Both the position numbers and the translations under genes were made by a program. From contig NZ_PVWF01000006.1 of assembly GCF_003003995.1 (NCBI RefSeq), positions 24,440 through 88,439 on the forward strand: a stretch of DNA of 64,000 bases, given 5' to 3'. How positions within the stretch are numbered: position 1 is the first letter of the stretch; each line of letters begins with the position of its first letter. Source of the stretch: Pleurocapsa sp. CCALA 161 (GTDB lineage: Bacteria; Cyanobacteriota; Cyanobacteriia; Cyanobacteriales; Xenococcaceae). Shown here in pieces: positions 26,490 to 36,507 of this stretch. The notes under the pieces are model-generated. The model ran no database searches, was not told where the DNA came from, and saw only the letters and a list, made by a program, of their open reading frames with translations.

Positions 26490-27701
26490 ATGCAGGTAAT
26501 AATTGTTGGCGCGGGTCCTACAGGTGCAGGACTGGCATTAATGCTAGTCAAAAAAGGGATTAAAGTAAAACTAATCGAAGCATCTCGCGATTTTAAGCGA
26601 CAATTTCGGGGAGAAGGGTTAATGCCCAGTGGCTTAGATGCCCTCGAACAGATGGACTTGCTCAAACTATTATCAGATATTCCGCATCGAACTATCGATG
26701 CTTGGGAATTTTTGTTATCTCACCGTAGTTTATTTAAAGTGAATGAGCCGATAGAAGCAACAGGAAAACGCTGCACCACAGTAGTTTCACAACCTCATTT
26801 GTTATCAGCAATTATTCAGCAGGCCAAAACTCATTCTCAATTTGAATTTATTCAAGGAGAAGCTGTCCAGGATCTTTTATCGGTCAATAATCGTATTTGT
26901 GGGGTTAAATTAGGTTCTGGAACAGAAATTAATGCCGATCTAGTGATTGCTGCTGATGGACGTAATTCGATAATTCGCCAAAAAGCAGGAATTGATTTAA
27001 CTAAGCTGCAAAGTAGTATGAATATTCTTTGGTTTAAACTTGATTCTGGAGCTTTATCTCAATCAAGCAATATTTTTTATTCCATTATTCAAGGCAAAAA
27101 TGCCTTCGGTATGTTCAGAGGTTCATCTGGTCAATTACATTTTGGCTGGGGACTTCATGCAGACGATAACTACAATTGGAAAACCGTTAATTGGGTAGAA
27201 AAACTGGTTGCTACCTCTCCTCCATGGTTAGCAGAACATATCCTGAAACATCAAACTAGCCTAACTCAACCGCTACTTTTATCAGTTGTCGTCGGTAGAT
27301 GCGATCGTTGGTCAATTCCTGGACTACTGTTACTGGGGGATGCAGTCCATCCCATGTCCCCAATCCGCGCTCAGGGGATTAACATGGCATTTCGTGATGC
27401 GATCGTCGCTGCTAATCACTTAGTTCCAATTTTAAGCAATTCAGCAGCCAATCTAAGTCAAATTGACGCAGTATTACCCTTGATTCAACAGGAAAGAGAA
27501 CCAGAAATTATCCGTATTCAACAACTACAGGCAGAGGAAATGGGTCAGGCAGAACTACTACACAACAGCGCCTTGGTTCGCTGGGGTGCTAAAACCTTTG
27601 CGCCGATAATTCGTCCAGGGATTAAGTATTCTTGGTTAAAAAGACAAAAGCAACTACGCCAGGGAGTAACCAAAGTTACTTTAAAAGCTGATAGCTTATA
27701 G
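26490..27701 (+). CDS. FAD-dependent monooxygenase (UbiH/PHBH-like)
   Basis: A 403-residue flavoprotein monooxygenase. The FAD-binding motif 'IIVGAGPTGAGLALML' is at residues 4-19, the second FAD/NAD(P)H motif 'DLVIAADGRNSIIRQKAG' is mid-protein, and the third, 'GLLLLGDAVHPMSPIRAQG', is near residue 280. This three-motif pattern marks aromatic or polyketide hydroxylases. Substrate is unknown. The ATG at 26490 is preferred over a TTG frame start 90 bases upstream, because the dinucleotide fold begins right after it. Convergent with glnB. Confidence 0.85.
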   Translation: MQVIIVGAGPTGAGLALMLVKKGIKVKLIEASRDFKRQFRGEGLMPSGLDALEQMDLLKLLSDIPHRTIDAWEFLLSHRSLFKVNEPIEATGKRCTTVVSQPHLLSAIIQQAKTHSQFEFIQGEAVQDLLSVNNRICGVKLGSGTEINADLVIAADGRNSIIRQKAGIDLTKLQSSMNILWFKLDSGALSQSSNIFYSIIQGKNAFGMFRGSSGQLHFGWGLHADDNYNWKTVNWVEKLVATSPPWLAEHILKHQTSLTQPLLLSVVVGRCDRWSIPGLLLLGDAVHPMSPIRAQGINMAFRDAIVAANHLVPILSNSAANLSQIDAVLPLIQQEREPEIIRIQQLQAEEMGQAELLHNSALVRWGAKTFAPIIRPGIKYSWLKRQKQLRQGVTKVTLKADSL

Positions 27702-27783
27702 CTACGAACTAATAGGTTTGAAACAAAGATAATTCACATCAGGCGTATTGCATGTAAACTACGCTTAGATTTAAATATTCAAA

Positions 27784-27981
27784 GGTCAGGTTTCCTGCCG
27801 TAAAGACATGACTTGCCTGACCATTGGTTTAGAGAAAATAGAAAAAGCACGTTATACCATTTCTCTAAACTAGTTAGATAGATGAGCGTTTAAATATAGG
27901 TTGGCATAGATTGGCTTTAGGCACGAAACCTAACATCTCATAAGCTTTTGTTGGGTTGCACGCTTAGTTTAACCCAACCTA
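27784..27981. repeat. Cluster of inverted repeats between convergent genes
   Basis: Three separate dyads occupy the 378-base spacer (27702-28079). The first is GGTCAGG (27784-27790) with CCTGACC (27816-27822). The second is TTTAGAGAAA (27828-27837) with TTTCTCTAAA (27860-27869). The third is TAGGTTGG (27897-27904) with CCAACCTA (27974-27981), with an inner TTGGGTT/AACCCAA hairpin at 27951-27977. They lie between the ends of the monooxygenase gene and glnB, where terminators or repeat elements are expected. The third type of arm is common in cyanobacterial spacers. Confidence 0.6.
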
Positions 27982-28079
27982 CCAAGTCTGCAATGAATGC
28001 CAGAGAATTGGTATTATCTAGATTTTTTCCCTTTTCTCAATCTCAATGAATGCACGAAAATTGGGAGGGTTAAAAAATG

Positions 28080-28439
<360 letters not shown>

Positions 28440-28584
28440 TTATGAAAGATTGACTTTCACTATTTTACGTGTATTTATCTAGAAAGCTAGTCCAAAAAGA
28501 TCGAGAATGTAATGGTTTAATTATCTGGTAAACAAAAAAGCATCGCTTATTGATATTTATTTTAAGACTTGTTTAATCGTTTTT

Positions 28585-31500
28585 TTAATCATCAATAATT
28601 GCATCGCGATCTAGCAGCAAGAGATTACGCAGACTACCTGTATCAAGATCCGTTAACCACTGTTCCCCTGCACCAACAGTTTGTTCGGCTAGTTCTTTTT
28701 TGCTTTCAATGATGTCGTTAATTCGTTCTTCTAAAGTACCCGTGCAGACAAACTTATGTACCTGCACATTGCGCTGTTGTCCGATGCGAAATGCCCGATC
28801 TGTCGCCTGATTCTCTACCGCAGGATTCCACCAGCGATCAACGTGGAAGACATGATTTGCTCTGGTGAGATTGAGTCCAGTTCCTCCTGCTTTAAGGGAT
28901 AAGATGAAAATTTTGGGTCCATTGGGTTCATTTTGGAAGCGGTCTACCATTTCTTGTCTGGTTTCGCGGGGAGTTGCACCGTATAAGAACATCACTTCTT
29001 CTTTGAGCTTTTGGGACAGATAGGGTTTAAGTATCTTACCCCACTCGGCAAACTGGGTAAAAATTAAAGAGCGATCGCCTTCATCGACAATTTCTTCGAG
29101 CATCTCTTCTAAACGCAATAATTTACCAGAGCGATCCCCGAAATGTTCTGTTCCCACAATTGCTTGTTGAGCTTGATTTTTATCTAGTAATGCGGGATGG
29201 TTGCAAAGCTGTTTAAGACGCAATAATAAGGTCAGAATTAAGCCACGGCGTTTAATCCCGTCAGCATCTTCAATCTCTTCAAGAGAGTTGTCTACTAGCT
29301 GTTGATAGAGTTCTGCCTGTTCTGCTGATAGCCCGCAAAATACGTTCATCTCCTGCTTTTCGGGCAAATCTTGAATAATATTTTGATCGGTTTTTAACCG
29401 ACGCAGAATAAATGGTTGGGTAAGAGATCTAAGAATGTTTAAAGATTCGCGATCGCCATATTTTTCAATTGGGGCAGCAAATCTTTTTTGAAAGAAGTTA
29501 CGATTACCCAAAAATCCTGGGTTGAGAAAGTCAAGAATTGACCATAATTCAGTCAAGCGATTTTCTACTGGTGTACCAGTTAAAGCAATGCGAAATCCTG
29601 CGGGAATCTCTCTTACTGCCTGAGACTGTTTTGCCGAGGGGTTTTTAATATTTTGAGCTTCATCTAAAACTATTCCTTGCCAGTCTATACTTGATAAGGT
29701 TTTTTGATCGCGATGCACGAGGGAATAGCTGGTAATTACTAGCTGTTGATCTTTGACTGTTTTGGCAAATGACTTTCCTTGTTCTCTTTGATTGCCGTGA
29801 TGAATCATTGTTTTCAACTTAGGAGCAAATTTTTTAACTTCTCGTTCCCAGTTATTAATTACAGAGGTAGGACAAACTAATAGTGTGGGTTTTTTTAACA
29901 GCTTTTGCTGTTTAAGATTAAGCAAGAAGCCAATTAACTGTATAGTTTTGCCCAAGCCCATATCGTCTGCTAAACAAGCGCCTAATCCCCAAGTATTTAA
30001 AAAGGATAGCCAGCCCACACCCTTTGCCTGATAAGGACGTAATTCGCCTTGAAAATCCTTGATCTTATTTACGGGTTCAACGGATTTATCATCAGAAAGA
30101 TTATCCAATAAGCCTGCTAAAACTCCTGTTGGTTCAAACTTCACTACGGGCAACTTGGCTAAAGTTTTGGTATCTCCTGTAGATAAACGCAACGCATCTT
30201 CAACTGAAAGATCTAGCTGATCGTTAGATTGATCTAATACCGCTTGGGCAGCCCTCACATCGGCTGGTTGTAGGGCAATCCACTGTCCATCAATTTCCAC
30301 AATTGGCGACTTCTGCGCCAGCAGCTTTTTAAAGTCTGTTTTAGAAACAGTGCGATCGCCCACCGCAATTTCTAATTTATACTTGAGCATACTTTGCAGA
30401 CTTAGACGTTCTCCTTGTCTCTGGGAGACGCTAGCAGTCATTTTGATGCCCAATCTTTGCCCACTATTGTCATTAGTTAAGCCAGGAGGTAGAATTACCC
30501 CCAAACCATTGTCTCTTAATTGCCAAACCTTTGCCCGAATAAACTCATACACCTGAATCGGATCAAGAGTACAGCTAATCGGTTGACTCTGATTTAAACT
30601 CTCTCGCACAGGTTCATAAATACGGGTTGCCAATCCTAAACCTTTAAGCAAAGTTTCTTGGGGGTTTTCAATGGTGCGATCGCCAATTTTGAGAAATTCA
30701 GCAGAACATTGCCAGATTGTCCCTGCATCCACAATAAAATCGAGATTATCTAAAGCTTGTAAATAATAGTTTAATGACCAGTCTGGCTGTTGCCCATCTT
30801 CTTGTGTTGCTATCGGTGGTGTTAGCACAAAACAAACTCGATAACGATTTAAGCCTAGTTCGTTTTGTCGATTAACTATATACTCGCTGACGGGTAGCGT
30901 CCAGCTATATAAGGCATGAGTTAGACGGTTAACATTGCTTTGATTTGTTTCTAATACAGAAGATGCCGACAGCGATCGCAACCAGGGTTCAATACTGATA
31001 TCTTTATAGCTATGGGGATTATAATCAATCCAAGAACGTAACCGCGCATCTAAAAGTAGGGAAAGCGATCGCAATAATAATCCTTCCTCGGTGGTATTGG
31101 CTTGAGATTCTTCTGCATCTAAATATGCTAAACAAGCTTCTGGTAGTGCTTGGGTAAATTTTGCTAACCGTACTCGATCAACTTCACTATCGATTAAAGG
31201 TTGCCAAACACCTCTATAGCTAGTTTTGCGAGATTTTTTTGCTTCAATTCCTGGCAAAAACTTTTGTCTGACAATTAAATCTAACGCCCACCGATATATA
31301 TGCGACCAATAACGGAGATCCCCCGCTAAATAGTCTGTTCCAGACTGTAGCGCACTGAGGGATAACATCTGCAATAAACTAATGGTTTCCTCGATAGTCA
31401 AACGAAATCCTTTTACTTCCCACAGATAAAGATCTAGTTTTGATTCATTTTCAACTGCGTTTCTCGCAAATACAGGCTGTACTTTCTTGCTTTGTGCCGA

Positions 31501-31752
31501 CTCGGTAATGATTGTCGGCATCCCTACCAGCTGAGTATGCCACTTACTTTGATTCAATAAATCGCCAACTTCTAATTCATGGCTTGGGAATCGATCCAGC
31601 AATTCTGAACGTTGCAAGCTAAAGGGATGAATAAAATCCCCTGACTTATTGAGAGAAAAGGTTTCGTTAACCAAAGAACGCCAAGCTTGTCCCCAGACAA
31701 AGAAATAATCTTGACCCGCATTAACGATCCAACTGCCGTGAATAATTGACAT
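28585..31752 (-). CDS. SNF2-family DEAD/DEAH-box helicase
   Basis: A 1055-residue Swi2/Snf2-type ATPase. The N-terminal ~550 residues are the long extension of the bacterial SNF2 group. The two-lobed motor follows: Walker A 'DDMGLGKTIQLIGFLL', 'VLDEAQNIKN' (DEAQ box), 'ALTGTPVENRLTELWSILDF', and in the second lobe 'SLKAGGTGLNLTRANHVFH' with 'DRAFRIGQQRNVQVHKFVC'. Such proteins translocate on duplex DNA, often displacing RNA polymerase or other bound proteins; the exact role is unknown. The start is set at the ATG at 31752; a longer TTG frame to 31782 has no support. No methyltransferase or nuclease partner is adjacent. Confidence 0.9.
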   Translation of the reverse strand: MSIIHGSWIVNAGQDYFFVWGQAWRSLVNETFSLNKSGDFIHPFSLQRSELLDRFPSHELEVGDLLNQSKWHTQLVGMPTIITESAQSKKVQPVFARNAVENESKLDLYLWEVKGFRLTIEETISLLQMLSLSALQSGTDYLAGDLRYWSHIYRWALDLIVRQKFLPGIEAKKSRKTSYRGVWQPLIDSEVDRVRLAKFTQALPEACLAYLDAEESQANTTEEGLLLRSLSLLLDARLRSWIDYNPHSYKDISIEPWLRSLSASSVLETNQSNVNRLTHALYSWTLPVSEYIVNRQNELGLNRYRVCFVLTPPIATQEDGQQPDWSLNYYLQALDNLDFIVDAGTIWQCSAEFLKIGDRTIENPQETLLKGLGLATRIYEPVRESLNQSQPISCTLDPIQVYEFIRAKVWQLRDNGLGVILPPGLTNDNSGQRLGIKMTASVSQRQGERLSLQSMLKYKLEIAVGDRTVSKTDFKKLLAQKSPIVEIDGQWIALQPADVRAAQAVLDQSNDQLDLSVEDALRLSTGDTKTLAKLPVVKFEPTGVLAGLLDNLSDDKSVEPVNKIKDFQGELRPYQAKGVGWLSFLNTWGLGACLADDMGLGKTIQLIGFLLNLKQQKLLKKPTLLVCPTSVINNWEREVKKFAPKLKTMIHHGNQREQGKSFAKTVKDQQLVITSYSLVHRDQKTLSSIDWQGIVLDEAQNIKNPSAKQSQAVREIPAGFRIALTGTPVENRLTELWSILDFLNPGFLGNRNFFQKRFAAPIEKYGDRESLNILRSLTQPFILRRLKTDQNIIQDLPEKQEMNVFCGLSAEQAELYQQLVDNSLEEIEDADGIKRRGLILTLLLRLKQLCNHPALLDKNQAQQAIVGTEHFGDRSGKLLRLEEMLEEIVDEGDRSLIFTQFAEWGKILKPYLSQKLKEEVMFLYGATPRETRQEMVDRFQNEPNGPKIFILSLKAGGTGLNLTRANHVFHVDRWWNPAVENQATDRAFRIGQQRNVQVHKFVCTGTLEERINDIIESKKELAEQTVGAGEQWLTDLDTGSLRNLLLLDRDAIIDD

Positions 31753-32181
31753 AATTATCTTAATTGAGACTAGACAAGCCAAGCGTAAGGAGCGTAACTT
31801 TGTTACTACACCTCAAACTTATAAATTACGAACTACATCCTTCCCAATCCCATAGCTGATTCGTTGAAAGAAGAAACATCGTAATGTATTGATTAGTTTA
31901 GCAAGTTTACTCGATCACCTATAATTTATTACTTATTACTTATTAATTACTTCATAAATATTTGATCGTCTGCACCTGATGACTTTAACGATCAATTGAA
32001 ATTTGCTACCAGGATCTATTATCTAGTTTAATTAAGGGATCGCAAATGAATTTACTCATGGCGATCGCATTTTCTGGCTTAATTGTCAGATAATTGACTT
32101 GAAAATATTTAAAAAAGCTCAAAACTCTAATCATATTTGTAGCTAACAAGTACTGTTCTCTAGCTTTGCTAATTAAATAAT
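31753..32181. other. Spacer between divergent SNF2 helicase and NTF2-like genes
   Basis: About 430 AT-rich bases including a short slippage-type run of TTATTACTTA units near 31926-31950 and a HIP1-like site. No convincing ORF, RNA gene or defined promoter was found. Confidence 0.5.
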
Positions 32182-32652
32182 TTGAACTTAAAACGACAAT
32201 ATTTGCACTATTTACACTGTTTAGCATTTTCAATTACGATCATTACCCTGATCTTGAACACCTTGGCGACACCTCAAATTATGGCTGAGTCTATATCACC
32301 AGAACAGATCCAAGCAATAATCGTCAGACAGGCTCAAGCTTGGGAAGAGCAAAATGCTCAGGCGATTGTCAATGATTTTGCTGAAGAGGCGATCTTTATA
32401 GCCGCAGGGTTTAAATTTACAGGTAAGCAGCAAATTAAACAAGCAGCCCAAGATTACTTTAAACAGTTTTATCATACCTCTGTAAAAATTAAACGCACTA
32501 TTGTTGACGGCGATCTCGGTGCAGTGGAATGGGACTGGCGCGACCAGAACCGTAAAACTGGCAAAGAAAGTTTTGCAGAAGATGCAATTATCTTTGAATT
32601 GGCAAACGGAAAAATTTTGTACTGGCGTGAATATATTGAAAAGAAAAAATAA
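32182..32652 (+). CDS. Exported NTF2-like/SnoaL-type protein (DUF4440/SgcJ-like)
   Basis: A 156-residue protein. Residues ~1-34 from a TTG start form a hydrophobic signal peptide ('FSITIITLILNTLATP', cleavage likely after I-M-A). The mature part is a cone-shaped NTF2-like fold ('AQAWEEQNAQAIVNDFAEEA', 'AGFKFTGKQQIKQAAQDYF', 'VEWDWRDQ'). Such domains bind small ligands or act as steroid isomerase-like enzymes; the ligand is unknown. If translation began at the ATG at 32281 the protein would be cytosolic; the strong signal-like sequence favours the TTG start. It lies 170 bases upstream of psbA. Confidence 0.65.
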   Translation: MNLKRQYLHYLHCLAFSITIITLILNTLATPQIMAESISPEQIQAIIVRQAQAWEEQNAQAIVNDFAEEAIFIAAGFKFTGKQQIKQAAQDYFKQFYHTSVKIKRTIVDGDLGAVEWDWRDQNRKTGKESFAEDAIIFELANGKILYWREYIEKKK

Positions 32653-32701
32653 ATATAAGCTGAATTTATCATTTACATTAATAATAACAATGTAATCAAC
32701 C

Positions 32702-32739
32702 TTGATTAAAGTATAAATACTCAGCTATTGTAATTACAA
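32702..32739 (+). promoter_or_regulatory. Possible psbA promoter elements
   Basis: TTGATT (32702-32707) and TATTGT (32726-32731) have 18-base spacing and lie about 95 bases before the psbA start. A perfect 12-bp palindrome, TTGTAATTACAA (32728-32739), overlaps the -10 region and could be a regulator site. This is a pattern match only; the true transcription start is unknown. Confidence 0.3.
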
Positions 32740-32822
32740 GAGTCAAGCCTAATCATAAATAAGCTTAATGACTCATCTAGTTTAGAACCTAGACAAATAA
32801 ATAACTAGCAATTATAAGCAAA

Positions 32823-33905
32823 ATGACCACAACTTTACAACAGCGCGAAACACGCGGTGCTTGGGAGAACTTCTGTCAGTGGGTAACAAGCACAAACAAC
32901 CGCATCTATGTAGGTTGGTTTGGAGTCTTGATGATTCCTACATTATTGGCAGCAACAACTTGTTTCCTAATCGCCTTCGTAGCAGCACCACCAGTAGACA
33001 TCGACGGAATCCGTGAACCAGTAGCAGGCTCATTGATCTACGGCAACAACATCATCTCAGGAGCAGTAGTACCAAGCTCAAACGCAATCGGACTACACTT
33101 CTACCCAATTTGGGAAGCAGCATCCTTAGATGAATGGTTATACAACGGTGGCCCTTACCAACTGATCATTTTCCACTTCTTAATCGGCGTATTTTCTTAC
33201 CTCGGTCGTCAGTGGGAACTATCATTCCGTTTAGGAATGCGTCCTTGGATCTGTGTAGCTTACTCAGCGCCAGTATCCGCAGCGACAGCAGTATTCTTAA
33301 TCTACCCATTAGGACAAGGTTCATTCTCTGATGGAATGCCTTTAGGAATCAGTGGAACATTCAACTTCATGTTGGTATTCCAAGCAGAACACAACATCTT
33401 GATGCACCCCTTCCACATGTTGGGAGTAGCAGGAGTATTCGGTGGAAGTTTGTTCAGTGCAATGCACGGTTCATTGGTAACATCTTCCCTAGTACGTGAA
33501 ACAACAGAAACAGAATCACAAAACTACGGATACAAATTCGGACAAGAAGAAGAAACCTACAACATCGTGGCAGCACACGGCTACTTTGGTCGTCTAATCT
33601 TCCAATACGCATCCTTCAACAACAGCAGAAGTCTACACTTCTTCTTAGGAGCATGGCCAGTAATCGGCATCTGGTTCACAGCAATGGGTATTTCCACAAT
33701 GGCGTTCAACCTAAATGGATTTAACTTCAACCAGTCGGTAATGGATTCACAAGGACGTGTAGTCAACACCTGGGCAGACATCTTAAACAGAGCCAACCTC
33801 GGTTTTGAAGTAATGCACGAACGTAATGCACACAACTTCCCTCTTGACCTTGCTAGTGGCGACTCTGCTCCTGTAGCTTTAAGCGCTCCTGCAATCAACG
33901 GTTAA
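32823..33905 (+). CDS. psbA: Photosystem II reaction centre protein D1
   Basis: The complete 360-residue D1 protein. It carries all key ligands: Tyr161 (YZ), Asp170, Glu189, His190, His198 (chlorophyll), His215 and His272 (iron), Ser264 (QB site), and His332, Glu333, His337 and Asp342 for the manganese cluster. Ala344 is followed by a 16-residue C-terminal extension removed by CtpA. Residue 130 is Gln, as in low-light (D1:1-type) isoforms. Codon use is visibly biased towards C-ending and CGT codons compared with neighbours, as expected for a very highly expressed gene. Other psbA copies probably exist elsewhere. Confidence 0.99.
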   Translation: MTTTLQQRETRGAWENFCQWVTSTNNRIYVGWFGVLMIPTLLAATTCFLIAFVAAPPVDIDGIREPVAGSLIYGNNIISGAVVPSSNAIGLHFYPIWEAASLDEWLYNGGPYQLIIFHFLIGVFSYLGRQWELSFRLGMRPWICVAYSAPVSAATAVFLIYPLGQGSFSDGMPLGISGTFNFMLVFQAEHNILMHPFHMLGVAGVFGGSLFSAMHGSLVTSSLVRETTETESQNYGYKFGQEEETYNIVAAHGYFGRLIFQYASFNNSRSLHFFLGAWPVIGIWFTAMGISTMAFNLNGFNFNQSVMDSQGRVVNTWADILNRANLGFEVMHERNAHNFPLDLASGDSAPVALSAPAING

Positions 33906-33927
33906 TCTTGGACTAGATTAAATTAAT

Positions 33928-33968
33928 TAAAAAAATGCTCTCCATTTATTTGGGGGGCATTTTTTTTG
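33928..33968 (+). terminator. Rho-independent terminator after psbA
   Basis: An A-run followed by ATGCTCTCC pairs, with G-U pairs, with GGGGGGCAT across a short loop, and is followed by a long T-run (33961-33967). It starts about 25 bases after the psbA stop. Confidence 0.85.
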
Positions 33969-34016
33969 GGCTTTTGTTATAGATTACTAATTAAAAAGAA
34001 GACATCATATTGTTTT

Positions 34017-34042
34017 TAGGGGCGAATGGGCATGCGCCCTTA
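34017..34042. repeat. Degenerate copy of a TAGGGGCGA inverted-repeat element
   Basis: The arms TAGGGGCG and CGCCCTTA match at 7 of 8 positions. The same arm sequence recurs, with a perfect inverted partner, at 51907-52001. Both copies lie in spacers between convergent genes. Confidence 0.5.
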
Positions 34043-34196
34043 CAGAGTTTTTATTTGTAGCAAACGCAAACATTTAAGTATTTCATTGAAAATTCTAGGT
34101 TTTTACTCGATCATTAGTTGTAAAGATTGCTAATTTTTCTCTCTAACTATTTTTGAGAATTGCTATGAGCTTGTAAAAATTTGTGATTATTTTATC

Positions 34197-35258
34197 TTAT
34201 AGAAGATGCTTTAATTTTGCATTGTCATAGAGAGATTTAACAATTTCTTTGATATCTTGAGTCTGGTTTTTATCCACTACGAGTGTTACCTTACCATCAC
34301 GAACAATTACCACATCCTTTAGACCAATGGTAACAATCACTTCATCATTATCGCTGGTATAAATAATGGCATCTTGAGTGTTTTTGCTAATATGAGTGCC
34401 TAATTCTACATTATCCTGTTCACCCTTAAGCAATCGCTCAACTCCATTCCAATCGCCTAAATCGTCCCAGCCAAAATTAGCAGGGAGAACATAGGCTAGC
34501 TGAGTTTTTTCCATCAATGCATAATCAATGCTTTCCTTTTTTAATTCTGCATAAGCATCACGACCTTTTTCTGCTAAAGAATGGAGCAACTTAGGAGCAT
34601 ATTTAGCTAATTCGTCTAAAACAACTTTTGCCTGAAAGATAAACATACCGCTATTCCAGCTAAAATTACCTGTTTTAATAAATGACTGTGCGGTAGCTTG
34701 ATCTGGTTTCTCGGTAAAGCGAGTCACTTGATAAACAGGTAATTGATTAAAGTATCCCTGTTTCTCTCCTTGTTCAATATAGCCATAGCCAGTTGCGGGC
34801 TGATTTGGGGTAATGCCTAAAGTTACAATAGATGGCTGTGCAAGTGCTTGTTGAATAGCCGCATCTAAAGTTGTGTTGTAGGCGGCAACATCCCCAATCC
34901 AATGATCTGAGGGAAAAAAGCCCACCACGACATCTTTGCCATATTTTTTAGCTACTTCCAACGTTGCCCAAGCTACTGCGGGGGCAGTGTCGCGACCTTG
35001 AGGTTCAACTAAGATATTTGATTGAGGCAAATCTGGGAGTTGCTTTTGCACTCCCTCAGCAATAATTTCTGAGGTAATTACCCACAGATTTTCCCATCCT
35101 CCCGCTAAATCTAGAAGACGATTGGCTGTAGATTGCAAGAGACTCCTACCACTACCATCTAAACAAAGAAACTGTTTAGGTCTTTTAAGACGGCTAACTG
35201 GCCAAAAACGCTCTCCTTTACCGCCAGCTAGAATAATTGGAATTAACTTTAGTTTCAT
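34197..35258 (-). CDS. manC: Mannose-1-phosphate guanylyltransferase
   Basis: A 353-residue nucleotidyltransferase that makes GDP-mannose from mannose-1-phosphate and GTP, for exopolysaccharide and glycan synthesis. The N-terminal signature 'ILAGGKGERFWPVSRLKRPK' is at residues 9-28, followed by 'FVEPQGRDTAPAVAWA'-like sequence ('ILVEPQGRDTAPAVAWATLE'), 'FPSDHWI', 'TGYGYIEQG' and 'FTEKPDQATA'. The length fits the monofunctional form without a phosphomannose isomerase domain. It is an isolated gene, convergent with psbA. Confidence 0.92.
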   Translation of the reverse strand: MKLKLIPIILAGGKGERFWPVSRLKRPKQFLCLDGSGRSLLQSTANRLLDLAGGWENLWVITSEIIAEGVQKQLPDLPQSNILVEPQGRDTAPAVAWATLEVAKKYGKDVVVGFFPSDHWIGDVAAYNTTLDAAIQQALAQPSIVTLGITPNQPATGYGYIEQGEKQGYFNQLPVYQVTRFTEKPDQATAQSFIKTGNFSWNSGMFIFQAKVVLDELAKYAPKLLHSLAEKGRDAYAELKKESIDYALMEKTQLAYVLPANFGWDDLGDWNGVERLLKGEQDNVELGTHISKNTQDAIIYTSDNDEVIVTIGLKDVVIVRDGKVTLVVDKNQTQDIKEIVKSLYDNAKLKHLL

Positions 35259-35602
35259 TTGCTTTTTCGATAATGAAGTAGGACATTAAAAACAATATTA
35301 AGTAAACAAACTTACTCAAAAAATTTCAATTAGTAAAGCTAATTAAGCGTTTTTTTTACAACAACTATAGATTACGCTGGTAATATGTGTCATATGATCT
35401 TGCTTATTTAAATAATCAATATTTTGTACGATGCTACTCAATTAAAATTTGAGCAATTGTGGCAATCGCATTTTGTTAAACTACGAATCACATTTAGTTT
35501 ATTTTTTCTGCTTCAGGGAAGTTAATTTTAAGATATTGAAAAAAATCAAGCGCTTACTTATATTCAATTGATAATCACAGTATAAAAATAAAGATAATTT
35601 GC
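35259..35602. other. Spacer between divergent manC and LytR_C-like genes
   Basis: About 340 AT-rich bases that should contain two promoters. No repeat, RNA gene or clear promoter pair was recognised. Confidence 0.5.
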
Positions 35603-36463
35603 ATGAATCACAAGCGATCGCATAATAGTAATCTATCCTCGCAGCAAACCGAAAAAGACACGGTAGCCCAAGAAAAGAATCAAGTTGAGTCAATTAAATT
35701 ATGCTCAGGCGATCGCGTTATCGAACAATCATCAAACCTTCATCAGGTTAACCTATTACAGCAATCTTTGTGGTTGTGGTGGCGACATTTATCCCAGTCA
35801 TATTTTAATCAGGGTCTTTTTTGGGGAGGATTAGTTAGTATGACCTCAATTTTGTCAGCTATTGGCGGTGTTGCCTTAACTAAAATTGATTTAGTTAATC
35901 GAGAGATATCTCAAGTACTCCCGCAAAATTTTTCGATATCAGCTTCGGTAGAAGATTCAAGATTAAATACGCCCCTGCCGTTAAATACTAATCTGCCTAG
36001 AGGAAAAATCACATCTGAGCCAGAACCAAATCGCCTTAGTGACAATTCATTACCAAAATCTACCCCAAAGCTAGCGCTCCAAAATAGTCAAGCAACATCC
36101 ACTATCAAGACACCTCAGCCATTATCTAGCCAACAAAGTAGCGTGCTGGCAAGGAAAAACTCTGTTCAAAACAATCTGATCGAGGTGCAGAATACCACCA
36201 ATAATCCTGAACTTGGTCGACAAGTGGTGGCTTATTTGAGGCAACAAAATTTTCGCCATGTTTATTTGGTTCAACACATCCCGCTAAAATTAAAACAAAC
36301 CAAAATTGTGTCAAATTATGGTCAAGTAGAAACAGCTGATTATCTCAAAAATATTTTAGGGTTTGGTAACTTAGAGGCGCAATCGACTTTGCAACAGCCA
36401 AAATTACTCCTTCAGCTAGGAGAAGATGCGCTTTTCCAAATCAACTATCGTTTCTACCGCTAA
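35603..36463 (+). CDS. Membrane-anchored protein with LytR_C-like C-terminal domain
   Basis: A 286-residue protein. The N-terminal ~65 residues are polar, a membrane segment lies near residues 77-97 ('GLVSMTSILSAIGGVALTKI'), then a proline/serine/asparagine-rich linker, and a compact C-terminal domain from about residue 200 ('GRQVVAYLRQQNFRHVYLV', ending 'LLLQLGEDALFQINYRFYR'). The last domain resembles the LytR/CpsA/Psr C-terminal (LytR_C) module, but the LCP catalytic domain is absent. Role unknown; cell-envelope binding is an inference. It ends 44 bases before the pentapeptide gene's start and may share its transcript. Confidence 0.55.
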   Translation: MNHKRSHNSNLSSQQTEKDTVAQEKNQVESIKLCSGDRVIEQSSNLHQVNLLQQSLWLWWRHLSQSYFNQGLFWGGLVSMTSILSAIGGVALTKIDLVNREISQVLPQNFSISASVEDSRLNTPLPLNTNLPRGKITSEPEPNRLSDNSLPKSTPKLALQNSQATSTIKTPQPLSSQQSSVLARKNSVQNNLIEVQNTTNNPELGRQVVAYLRQQNFRHVYLVQHIPLKLKQTKIVSNYGQVETADYLKNILGFGNLEAQSTLQQPKLLLQLGEDALFQINYRFYR

Positions 36464-36507
36464 CCATCAAATTGACATCAACATCGACTTATTACAGTAA
36501 TTTATTT

